Positions 18,601-26,453 of a stretch of 64,000 nucleotides of DNA are shown here, one piece after another. Under the pieces are notes generated by a model. That model ran no database searches. It was not told the DNA's origin and saw nothing but the letters and a program-made list of their open reading frames with translations. Both the position numbers and the translations under genes were made by a program. The DNA is from Bacteroides pyogenes_A (lineage in GTDB: Bacteria; Bacteroidota; Bacteroidia; Bacteroidales; Bacteroidaceae): the NCBI RefSeq assembly GCF_048595595.1, contig NZ_CP184347.1; one strand, given 5' to 3'. Position 1 is the first letter of the stretch. Each line of letters starts with the position of its first letter.

Positions 18601-20229
18601 ATGAACAGAAGAAGTTTTCTTAAAAATACAGGCTGGTCCTTTTTAGGACTGGCCGCTTCGGGCAGCTTGCTCCATTCGTGTGTAGCAGGCAGCAAGGAAG
18701 CGAAAAAGAGAATGCCGGGCGCAAGCAATTTGAAGTTGTACTGGGGCGACCTCCACAATCACTGCAACCTCACCTACGGACACGGAGATATGCGCGATGC
18801 CTTCGATGCCGCCAAAGGGCAGTTGGACTTTGTCAGCGTAACGCCTCATGCCATGTGGCCGGACATCCCCGGAGCCGACGATCCTCGTTTGAAATGGGTG
18901 ATCGATTATCACACGGGAGCTTTTAAACGTCTGCGTGAAGGCGGATACGAGAAGTACGTCGCCATGACGAACGAATACAATAAAGAAGGCGAATTCCTTG
19001 CGTTCATCGGTTACGAAGCCCACAGCATGGAACACGGCGACCACGTTGCGCTGAATTATGATTTGGACGCTCCTCTCGTGGAATGCACTTCGATTGAAGA
19101 CTGGAAGCGCAAGGCTAAAGGGCACAAGGTATTCATCACCCCGCATCACATGGGTTATCAGGGAGGATTCCGCGGTTATAACTGGAAATGCTTCACCGAA
19201 GGCGATCAGACTCCTTTCGTCGAAATGTATTCCCGTCACGGTCTGGCAGAAAGCGATCAGGGAGATTATCCGTATCTGCACGACATGGGACCTCGCCAAT
19301 GGGAAGGAACCGTTCAATACGGTCTGGAGCAGGGACATAAATTCGGTATCATGGCTTCTACCGACCAGCATTCGGGTTATCCGGGAAGCTATGGAGACGG
19401 CAGGATCGGCGTGTTGGCTCCGTCGTTGACGCGGAACGCTGTGTGGGAAGCCTTGAAGAACCGGCATGTATGTGCAGCCACAGGCGATAAAATACGAATA
19501 GACTTCCGCCTCAACGACGCGTTCATGGGTGACGTGATACGCGGAAACAGCCGGCGCATTTACCTGAATGTTGCGGGCGAAAACTGCATCGACTATGTAG
19601 ACATCGTAAAGAACGGGCAAACCATCGCACGTTTGAGCGGGCCGTTGACACCGGTCGCGCCCGAAGGCGATACGCTCCGTTGCAAAGTAAAAGTAGATTT
19701 CGGTTGGAATCGTGAAGAGAAATACGTACATTGGCAGGGAAAACTGTCGGTGGATAAAGGAAGTATCCGCAGCGTCACTCCCTGCTTCCGAGGGGCGGCG
19801 TTCACTTCACCGCAAGAAGGCGAGACCGAGTTTCATACTCACGTGAACCGCATCCTGTCCATCGGTGAAAAGGAAACGGAACTCGACATGTACAGCACAA
19901 AGAATCCCAATACCACCACTGCCGCTACGCAGGCTGTGATTCTGGATGTGGAGATGCCGAAAAGCGGAAAGGTGATTGCGGAGTTCAACGGCAAGAAGTT
20001 TGAACATACATTGGGAGAATTGCTCGAAGGCTCACGCTCGCACTTCATAACCGGGTGGTTGAGTGAAGCGATTCTTTTCAACCGGGCCATGCCCGAAAGC
20101 TGTTTTACGATAGAACACTATATGGAGGACAAAGAGCCGCAACGGGATACGGATTATTATTATGTCCGTGTGCGCCAGCGCGACGGGCAATGGGCATGGA
20201 GTTCGCCTATCTGGGCGGAAAGAACATGA
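18601..20229 (+). CDS. DUF3604 / PHP-like metal-dependent protein, exported lipoprotein
   Basis: 542 aa, function not established. The N-terminus has a twin-arginine-like pattern (MNRRSFLKNTG) followed by a lipobox (LLHSC), so it is probably lipidated after export; whether this host has a Tat system cannot be seen here. The PHP-type histidine clusters are clear: WGDLHNHCNLTYGHGD near residue 50, VTPHAMW, YEAHSMEHGDHVALNY, ITPHHMGY, EMYSRHG and STDQHSGYPGSYGDGR. These would bind two or three metals, as in phosphoesterases and related hydrolases. It lies between PL12 and the ROK kinase. In the B. thetaiotaomicron locus I recall a sulfatase in this part of the operon, so a hydrolytic step on the glycan is an attractive but unproven idea. 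Confidence 0.75.
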   Translation: MNRRSFLKNTGWSFLGLAASGSLLHSCVAGSKEAKKRMPGASNLKLYWGDLHNHCNLTYGHGDMRDAFDAAKGQLDFVSVTPHAMWPDIPGADDPRLKWVIDYHTGAFKRLREGGYEKYVAMTNEYNKEGEFLAFIGYEAHSMEHGDHVALNYDLDAPLVECTSIEDWKRKAKGHKVFITPHHMGYQGGFRGYNWKCFTEGDQTPFVEMYSRHGLAESDQGDYPYLHDMGPRQWEGTVQYGLEQGHKFGIMASTDQHSGYPGSYGDGRIGVLAPSLTRNAVWEALKNRHVCAATGDKIRIDFRLNDAFMGDVIRGNSRRIYLNVAGENCIDYVDIVKNGQTIARLSGPLTPVAPEGDTLRCKVKVDFGWNREEKYVHWQGKLSVDKGSIRSVTPCFRGAAFTSPQEGETEFHTHVNRILSIGEKETELDMYSTKNPNTTTAATQAVILDVEMPKSGKVIAEFNGKKFEHTLGELLEGSRSHFITGWLSEAILFNRAMPESCFTIEHYMEDKEPQRDTDYYYVRVRQRDGQWAWSSPIWAERT

Positions 20230-20278
20230 CGGGAACAGACAGATCAGCATAAGCGCATGACAAATAAAGACAACAATC

Positions 20279-21244
20279 ATGAAAAAGAGATACGCAATAG
20301 GAATCGATCTTGGCGGCACTTCGATCAAATATGCCCTCATCGACAATAAGGGCACGGTTCTGTTTCAGAATAAGTTGCCTTCGAAAGCCGGAGTTTCGGC
20401 AGAAGCCGTTATCGGGCAATTGGTGAAAGCTGTCAAAGAAGCGAAAGAGTTTGCCGCTCGCCAAGGCTATGCGATAGAAGGTGTCGGTATCGGAACGCCG
20501 GGCATCGTAGATGCTTCCAATCGCATTGTGCTGGGAGGTTCAGACAATATCGAGGGGTGGGTAAACGTGCCGTTGGCCGACCGGATTGAGGCGGAAACGG
20601 AACTGCCTGCCGTATTGGAGAACGACGCCAATGCGATGGGTTTGGGAGAAACCATGTACGGAGCGGGACGAGGTGCCACACACATTGTCTTCCTCACGGT
20701 GGGGACCGGTATCGGCGGAGCCGTGGTTATCGACGGAAAGCTGTTCAACGGTTTTGCCAACCGGGGCACCGAGTTGGGACATATCCCTCTTATCCACAAC
20801 GGAGAGCCATGTACGTGCGGTTCGGTGGGATGTTTGGAGCAATATGCGTCTGCATCCGCTCTGATACGCCGTTTCAAGAAGCGAATCGCCGCGGCAAACA
20901 TCACCTGTCCGGGTGAAGAGATAAACGGAGAACTCATTGTGCGGCTATACCGGCAAGGTGATCCGACAGCCATCGAGTCGCTCGAAGAACACTTCGATTT
21001 CTTAGGAAGAGGCATTGCCGGACTGATTAATATCTTTAGTCCGCAGAAAGTTGTCATCGGAGGCGGATTATCGGAAGCGGGCGACTTCTACATCCGTAAA
21101 GTCAGCGAAAAGGCTCACCGGTATGCCATGCCCGACTGCGATATAAACACCGAAATCACGGCTGCTTCATTAGGCAACCAGGCAGGAAGTATCGGAGCGG
21201 CTTCTCTCGCGCTCATGCGGTTTTCCGAAAGCAACGCTTTGTAA
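20279..21244 (+). CDS. ROK-family sugar kinase (probable amino-sugar kinase)
   Basis: 321 aa cytoplasmic kinase. The N-terminal GIDLGGTSIKYALID is the phosphate-binding motif, GVGIGTPGIVD and ENDANAMGLGE are ROK signatures, GTGIGGAVV precedes the sugar-binding ELGHIP, and the zinc motif CTCGSVGCLEQYAS is complete. The likely role is ATP-dependent phosphorylation of the glucosamine or N-acetylglucosamine released by GH88, feeding it into central metabolism. A ROK kinase occupies the same place in the B. thetaiotaomicron heparan sulfate PUL. No inner-membrane sugar permease is encoded in the locus, so import must rely on a gene elsewhere. Confidence 0.88.
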   Translation: MKKRYAIGIDLGGTSIKYALIDNKGTVLFQNKLPSKAGVSAEAVIGQLVKAVKEAKEFAARQGYAIEGVGIGTPGIVDASNRIVLGGSDNIEGWVNVPLADRIEAETELPAVLENDANAMGLGETMYGAGRGATHIVFLTVGTGIGGAVVIDGKLFNGFANRGTELGHIPLIHNGEPCTCGSVGCLEQYASASALIRRFKKRIAAANITCPGEEINGELIVRLYRQGDPTAIESLEEHFDFLGRGIAGLINIFSPQKVVIGGGLSEAGDFYIRKVSEKAHRYAMPDCDINTEITAASLGNQAGSIGAASLALMRFSESNAL

Positions 21245-21320
21245 TGGCCCGATCGCTCGAACCCTGCTTACTCATCATTGTAACGAATCGAACAAATACG
21301 TCAAACTCATTTTAAAAAAC

Positions 21321-23933
21321 ATGAAACATCTCTGCATTCTCCTGCTACTGGCTTTGCTTCCCGGCAAGGGATACGCACAAAAAAGCATAATGCGCCTCAC
21401 ACAACCCACCTTGATGCACGAAGTTCGCGAGACGCCTTCTCCACTGAACGGGCAACACATCGCCATGAATCCCCCGAGATTTATGTGGCCCGACAAGTTC
21501 CCTCACTTAGGCGCTGTGCTCGACGGTGTGGAAGGCGAGGAACGCAAACCCGGAGTAACCTATCGGATTCGCATTGCCCGCGATCCCGAATTCAAATCGG
21601 GGCTGATCACAGCCGAACGGCGATGGGCTTTCTTCAATCCGTTCCGCCTGTTCGAAAAAGGAAAATGGTACTGGCAGCATGCTTATGTAGACAAGAACGG
21701 AAACGAGGAATGGTCGCCCGTATACCATTTTTACATCGATGAAAAGACGAAGACGTTCAATCCGCCGTCTTTGGAGGAAGTGCTGAACAAGCTGCCCGGA
21801 ACGCATCCACGCATCTTGCTCGACGCCAAAGAATGGGACGATGTAATAGTCCGCAACCGGAACAATGCCGAAGCCCGCGCTTACATCCGGAAAGCCGGCA
21901 AATGTTTGTCGAGGCAACTGAAGCATCTGGAAGAAGAGATAGACACCAGCCAACTGGCAAAGCTGACGAACATCGTACAACGCCGGTCGGTATTGATACG
22001 CGAAGGACGTAAAATCGTAGACCGCGAAGAAGCGAACGTGGAAGCCATCGTACGGGCTTATCTGCTGACGAAAGACGAAAAATACTACCGGGAGGGAATG
22101 AAGCGGCTCACCGAAATACTGTCGTGGAAAGAGAGCAAGTTGTTTGCCGGCGATTTCAACCGCTCTACCATTTTGTCGATGTGCACTTCGGCCTACGACG
22201 CATTCCATAATCTGTTGTCTCCGTCTGAAAAGAAATTGCTGCTGGCGAATATCCGCGACAACGGACAGAGGTTTTTCAGCGAATATGTGAACCATCTGGA
22301 AAACCGCATTGCCGACAACCATGTGTGGCAAATGACTTTCCGCATTCTCAACATGGCTACCTTCGCCACTTACGGCGAACTGCCCGAAGCATCGGTTTGG
22401 GCGGATTATTGTTACAACGAATGGGTATCGCGCTTGCCGGGATTGAACACAGACGGCGGATGGCACAACGGAGACTCTTACTTCCACGTCAACATCCGCA
22501 CGCTGATCGAAGTGCCCGCTTTATATTCCCGTATCAGCGGATTCGACTTCTTTGCCGATCCGTGGTATGACAACAACGCTCTTTACGTCATTTATCACCA
22601 GCCTCCGTTTTCGAAATCCGCCGGACACGGAAATTCGCACGAAACCCGGAAAAAGCCGAACGGAACACGTGTAGGTTATGCGGAGGCTTTGGCGCGCGAA
22701 CGAAAGAATCCGTGGGCTGCCGCTTATGTGAGAGCTATTCTGGAGAGGGAACCGGACATCATGAAAAGTACGTTTCTGGGCAAGTCGGGCGACCTGACCT
22801 GGTATCGTTGCACCACTCGCAAGGCGTTTCCGGAAGAAAAGCGTTCGCTGGCGGAACTTCCCTCGGCTAAAGTTTTCAACGAAACGGGAGTGGCTACCAT
22901 GCACACTTCACTGGCGGAACCGGAGAAGAACGCGATGCTCTCCTTCCGCTCCAGTCCTTACGGAGCTACTTCCCATGCGTTGTCCAACCAGAATGCGTTC
23001 AACACATTCTACGGCGGGAAAGAAATATTCTACAGCAGCGGGCATCGTACCGGATTCACCGACGACCATTGCATGTACTCTTACCGGAACACCCGCGCTC
23101 ATAACAGCATTCTGGCCGACGGGATGACACAAAAGATAGGAACGGAAGGTTATGGATGGATTCCCCGCCGATACGAAGGAGAAAAGATTTCGTATATGGT
23201 GGGCGATGCTTCCAATGCTTACGGGAAAGTTACTTCTCCTCTCTGGCTGAAACGGGGAGAGCTTTCCGGAACACGCTACACGCCGGAAAACGGATGGGAC
23301 GAGAATAGAGTGGATCTGTTCCGCCGCCACATCATTCAGCTCGGTGCAACGGGTATATTCCTCATCTACGACGAACTGGAAGGTAAGGAAGACGTGAAGT
23401 GGAGTTACCTGCTTCATACCGTAGAGCTACCGATGGAAGTAAAGGAGGATGCCGACAGAATCAGCGTAACCGGCAGAAACAAAGCGGGAGGCGTATCTGT
23501 CGCTCATCTTTTCTGCTCGGCGCCGACCGTGCAGGAGCTGACGGATACTTTCTTCTGCGCCCCCACGAACTGGAAAAACCAGACCGATGCGAAAGGAAAA
23601 GCGGTGAAACATCAGAACCATTGGCACTTCTCCGCCACTACCGCTCCGTGCCGTATCGCCCGCTTCCTGACGGTGATCGACACGCACGGAAGCGACCGGC
23701 CGGATATGGAGGTAGTCCGTAAAGGAGATACGTTCCGGATAGGCGACTGGAGCGTGGAGTGCAACCTGAAAGAGCACGGAAAAGCGGCGATATCGGTAAG
23801 CAACCGGAAAGAAAAGGTGTCGTTGACTTACGACGCCGGAAAGAAAGAAGGGGTAACCCTCGTGACCGAGAGAGTGAAAGGCAAACTGGTGGAACATACG
23901 CTCACGGATTATCTGCCCGACCTCGAGATATAA
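21321..23933 (+). CDS. PL15-like heparinase II/III family exolyase
   Basis: 870 aa with a cleavable signal (LLALLPGKGYAQ), so it is periplasmic. An N-terminal beta region (PPRFMWPDKFPHLGAVLDG, YRIRIARDPEF) is followed by a toroid (LPGTHPRILLDAKEWDDV, LENRIADNHVWQMTFRI, DGGWHNGDSYFHVNIRTL) and a beta-sandwich (SSPYGATSHALSNQNAFN, HCMYSYRNTRAHNSILADG). This layout is that of PL15 exolyases that reduce heparin/heparan or alginate oligosaccharides to unsaturated disaccharides. It closes the PUL, as PL15 does in the B. thetaiotaomicron heparan sulfate locus. A 76-bp gap follows the kinase gene. The exact family (PL15 versus other heparinase-fold families) is judged by length and context. Confidence 0.82.
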   Translation: MKHLCILLLLALLPGKGYAQKSIMRLTQPTLMHEVRETPSPLNGQHIAMNPPRFMWPDKFPHLGAVLDGVEGEERKPGVTYRIRIARDPEFKSGLITAERRWAFFNPFRLFEKGKWYWQHAYVDKNGNEEWSPVYHFYIDEKTKTFNPPSLEEVLNKLPGTHPRILLDAKEWDDVIVRNRNNAEARAYIRKAGKCLSRQLKHLEEEIDTSQLAKLTNIVQRRSVLIREGRKIVDREEANVEAIVRAYLLTKDEKYYREGMKRLTEILSWKESKLFAGDFNRSTILSMCTSAYDAFHNLLSPSEKKLLLANIRDNGQRFFSEYVNHLENRIADNHVWQMTFRILNMATFATYGELPEASVWADYCYNEWVSRLPGLNTDGGWHNGDSYFHVNIRTLIEVPALYSRISGFDFFADPWYDNNALYVIYHQPPFSKSAGHGNSHETRKKPNGTRVGYAEALARERKNPWAAAYVRAILEREPDIMKSTFLGKSGDLTWYRCTTRKAFPEEKRSLAELPSAKVFNETGVATMHTSLAEPEKNAMLSFRSSPYGATSHALSNQNAFNTFYGGKEIFYSSGHRTGFTDDHCMYSYRNTRAHNSILADGMTQKIGTEGYGWIPRRYEGEKISYMVGDASNAYGKVTSPLWLKRGELSGTRYTPENGWDENRVDLFRRHIIQLGATGIFLIYDELEGKEDVKWSYLLHTVELPMEVKEDADRISVTGRNKAGGVSVAHLFCSAPTVQELTDTFFCAPTNWKNQTDAKGKAVKHQNHWHFSATTAPCRIARFLTVIDTHGSDRPDMEVVRKGDTFRIGDWSVECNLKEHGKAAISVSNRKEKVSLTYDAGKKEGVTLVTERVKGKLVEHTLTDYLPDLEI

Positions 23934-23954
23934 AGATACATGGGCCGCGATGTC

Positions 23955-24036
23955 TGCAAACATAGAAGGCATGAAAAGTAAGCAGAAGAACCCCGGTCCG
24001 TGCTTTTCATTCCGCTGTTTGCAAACATAGAAGGCA
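23955..24036. repeat. 17-bp direct repeat upstream of nfo
   Basis: TGCAAACATAGAAGGCA occurs at 23955-23971 and again, identical, at 24020-24036, 65 bp apart. The second copy ends 11 bp before the -7 element of the nfo promoter. It could be a duplicated operator or a remnant of a short duplication. Confidence 0.7.
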
Positions 24037-24046
24037 GGATAAGCGT

Positions 24047-24054
24047 TATCTTTG
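24047..24054 (+). promoter_or_regulatory. -7 element (TATCTTTG) for nfo
   Basis: Exact TAnnTTTG match 32 bp before the nfo ATG. A TTTG at 24018-24021 is 25 bp away, a little longer than the usual -33 spacing. Confidence 0.5.
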
Positions 24055-24085
24055 TAACGAGTCATTCATAAACGAAAAAGAAAAC

Positions 24086-24934
24086 ATGAAATACATCGGA
24101 GCACATGTATCGGCATCGGGAGGCGTGGAACTGGCGCCTGTCAACGCGCATGAAATCGGAGCGAACGCTTTTGCCCTGTTCACGAAGAATCAGCGGCAAT
24201 GGGTAAGCAAGCCTTTGACGGAAGAAAGCATCCGTCTGTTTAAAGAGAATTGCGAAAAGTATGGTTTCAAACCGGAACATATCCTTCCGCACGACAGTTA
24301 TCTCATCAATCTCGGCCATCCGGAAGAGGAAGGGCTGGAGAAAAGCCGCACTGCCTTTCTGGACGAGATGCAGCGTTGCGAAGCCTTGGGACTGAAGCTG
24401 CTGAACTTTCATCCGGGCAGTCACCTGAATAAGATCGGCGTAGAAGAGTGTTTGTCGCGCATTGCCGAGAGCATCAACATGGCATTGGAAAAAACCGCCG
24501 GAGTAACGGCGGTTATCGAAAATACTGCGGGACAAGGCAGTAATCTGGGAAATGAATTTTGGCATTTGAAGTACATCATCGACCGTGTAGACGACAAAAG
24601 TCGCGTAGGAGTATGCCTCGACACTTGCCATACCTTCACGGCCGGTTATGATTTCCTGACGGACTATGACCGCGTTTTCGAAGAGTTCGACCGGGAAGTG
24701 GGGTTCGGTTATCTGCGGGGAATGCACATCAACGACTCGAAGAAAGCATTGGGCAGCCGTGTCGACCGCCACGACAGCATCGGTCTGGGACTAATCGGGA
24801 ACGATTTCTTCGAACGGTTGATGAGCGATCTGCGGTTCGACAACATGCCTCTCATTCTCGAAACTCCGGACGAAAGCAAGTGGGCGGAAGAAATCGCATG
24901 GCTGAGAAAACTATCCGTTGCGGCAACAGTTTGA
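24086..24934 (+). CDS. nfo: Endonuclease IV (AP endonuclease)
   Basis: 282 aa zinc enzyme that incises DNA 5' of abasic sites in base excision repair. The metal ligands of the TIM barrel appear in order: NFHPGSHL, AVIENTAGQG, CLDTCHTFTAGYDF, MHINDSKKALGSRVDRHDSI and LILETPDES. The start MKYIGAHVSASGGVE is the standard N-terminus. It stands alone, with its own promoter, after the PUL; its function is unrelated to glycan use. Confidence 0.96.
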   Translation: MKYIGAHVSASGGVELAPVNAHEIGANAFALFTKNQRQWVSKPLTEESIRLFKENCEKYGFKPEHILPHDSYLINLGHPEEEGLEKSRTAFLDEMQRCEALGLKLLNFHPGSHLNKIGVEECLSRIAESINMALEKTAGVTAVIENTAGQGSNLGNEFWHLKYIIDRVDDKSRVGVCLDTCHTFTAGYDFLTDYDRVFEEFDREVGFGYLRGMHINDSKKALGSRVDRHDSIGLGLIGNDFFERLMSDLRFDNMPLILETPDESKWAEEIAWLRKLSVAATV

Positions 24935-25055
24935 AACGGCAGGGCCGTGACGGAATAATCCGGACGTATCATCCGTGCAACGGAAAAGCTGTTATTCCGA
25001 AAATAAATATCCGGCAGTAGAAACTCTGCAAGCAAAGCAGCCGCTTCGAAAAGAT

Positions 25056-25109
25056 AATCTCCTTATCCAACCTTTGCTCCATAATTTGAGAAAGGTGAAT
25101 AAGGAGATT
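25056..25109. terminator. Structured inverted repeat, probable terminator between convergent genes
   Basis: Perfect 11-bp arms (AATCTCCTTAT and ATAAGGAGATT) enclose a second stem (CCTTT/AAAGG). It lies between nfo (+) and the Spy-like gene (-). On the - strand the stem is followed by ATCTTTT, so it may terminate the Spy-like transcript. There is no T run on the + strand. Confidence 0.4.
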
Positions 25110-25175
25110 GCTATATCGTCCTTTCCGACGTATGTGATACGCTACATCGGCTTTCCCGTAAAATTCCTTTCAAGA

Positions 25176-25730
25176 TTACTTACGAAAAGGACAATCTTTC
25201 TGTCTTTGACGATATCCGTCTCCCACTCTCTGCCCTCTCCTGCGGTCGTTTTTTTTTCCGAACTTATTCGCACCATTCTTCTCCATCCGGTAAACCTTCA
25301 TAACCTGCCTCTGAGAAAGAAGTTTGCTGAATTCCCCGTAATATTTTTCGCGTATATCCATCATTTTACGACTTTGGGCAAACTGCTCCTTCAGCAGTTT
25401 GGCAATCTCGGCATCAGTCTTTTCGGAAAGCGGTGCAGTGTTGTTGTCAGATGCAAGAGATTTCTTCTTACTTGTTCCAGATATGCCATTTATCGAAACA
25501 CAGCATTCGTGCAATTCCGTGAGGTATTTTTCGTACACAGGCGCAAATTTTGCAGCCGTAGCATCATCAAGCATCAGAGCTTTTACGGCACGATTTACCT
25601 TCATCTTTGTTATTTGCTCTCGGGTAGGAGCTTCTTTTTTCTCTTTATCGCCTTTGTTTTGAGCAAAAACAGATGAGTGCCCCACTATGAAAAGGGCAAT
25701 TGCCGTTACATAAACAATTTTAGTTCTCAT
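25176..25730 (-). CDS. Spy/CpxP-like periplasmic protein of unknown role
   Basis: 184 aa. A signal peptide (~1-23, ending SVFAQ) is followed by a highly charged helical body (REQITKMKVNRAVKALMLDD; KTDAEIAKLLKEQFAQSRKM; REKYYGEFSKLLSQRQ), the pattern of LTXXQ/Spy-type envelope stress chaperones seen often in Bacteroides. The C-terminal ~25 residues are Arg-rich and follow a run of nine A on the coding strand (25249-25257), where slippage would change the tail. No sigma/anti-sigma pair is seen next to it, although such genes often travel together. Role in envelope stress is inferred. Confidence 0.65.
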   Translation of the reverse strand: MRTKIVYVTAIALFIVGHSSVFAQNKGDKEKKEAPTREQITKMKVNRAVKALMLDDATAAKFAPVYEKYLTELHECCVSINGISGTSKKKSLASDNNTAPLSEKTDAEIAKLLKEQFAQSRKMMDIREKYYGEFSKLLSQRQVMKVYRMEKNGANKFGKKNDRRRGQRVGDGYRQRQKDCPFRK

Positions 25731-26174
25731 AATCTTACGTTTTTTTTAGTTTTAAGATATATTGTTTTCAGAGAAGCTGACGAGCTCTTTCAACTCCTCG
25801 TCTGACAAATCACTGTTCCATTCGTTCATCGGCATTCTGAATCCCTGTTCGCGGTTCTATATACAAGTCTGCCGGGTTTGTTCTCCGTTAGTCATTTTTC
25901 CCAGGCTTTACCGATTAGAATACAGCAAAGAGAGAAAGTTAAACGGGAAGGAAGATTTTTGTTTTTTATTAACGAATGACTACCTGTTTCCATTCATGCT
26001 TTGTTAAGAAACATAACAGAATATATGGAGGGGTAAAATTAAGGGATATGGAGCATACCCAAGCCCCAAAGAAAACAAATAAAAAAACAGAAACAGGAAA
26101 AAACGAAATACAGAGTATGATGAGCGTACTCCAACCCGGATGATGCGCTCTCGCAGAAAGTTGAGAAGAAAATA
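25731..26174. other. 444-bp gap with two tiny ORFs and no confident gene
   Basis: Between the Spy-like gene and DUF4250. On the - strand 25752-25835 encodes a 27-codon acidic peptide (MPMNEWNSDLSDEELKELV...) with a stop just upstream, which looks like the tail of a decayed gene or a micro-protein. On the + strand 26048-26143 encodes a 31-codon Lys-rich peptide (MEHTQAPKKTNKK...) with GGAGG about 15 nt upstream. Neither has recognisable homology. The rest is AT-rich and shows nothing. Confidence 0.4.
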
Positions 26175-26351
26175 TTACCAGAATTTATTATGCTCCGTGC
26201 TATATTCAAAGCCGGCGCTTTTCAACCGGCTTACAATATCTTTCCGGTCTACATTCATATCTTCGCAAAGCTCGTCGAGCGAAGAATAACAATCACGCAA
26301 TTTCGTATTGATAACGCTAAACAGTATCATCGGGTCTTTGGGCAATTCCAT
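26175..26351 (-). CDS. DUF4250 domain protein
   Basis: 58 aa cytoplasmic protein when started at 26351 (MELPKDPMILFSVINTKLRD), which matches the length of the family. The helix-turn-helix-like core SSLDELCEDMNVDRKDIVSRLKSAGF ends in YSTEHNKFW. A longer in-frame start exists but would add a non-family N-terminus. The function of DUF4250 is unknown; the small alpha-helical fold suggests nucleic-acid or protein binding. A -7 element lies 21 bp upstream. Confidence 0.8.
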   Translation of the reverse strand: MELPKDPMILFSVINTKLRDCYSSLDELCEDMNVDRKDIVSRLKSAGFEYSTEHNKFW

Positions 26352-26371
26352 AACAAACAGCAATTTTGCTG

Positions 26372-26379
26372 CAAAAATA
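26372..26379 (-). promoter_or_regulatory. -7 element (TATTTTTG) for the DUF4250 gene
   Basis: On the - strand TATTTTTG matches TAnnTTTG exactly and lies 21 bp upstream of the chosen ATG, which supports the shorter start. Confidence 0.45.
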
Positions 26380-26453
26380 CAATATTTCGTCCGAAATGTA
26401 CCAATCAACAAGTTTTTTTACGGCCGATGATTCTCTTCTCCCTGCTTCTTTTA

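Noticed and set aside
24975..25676. 233-codon hydrophobic ORF on the + strand
   Set aside because: It is antisense to the Spy-like gene, begins in the nfo 3' region and has no membrane-protein logic; hydrophobicity mirrors the charged codons of the real gene.
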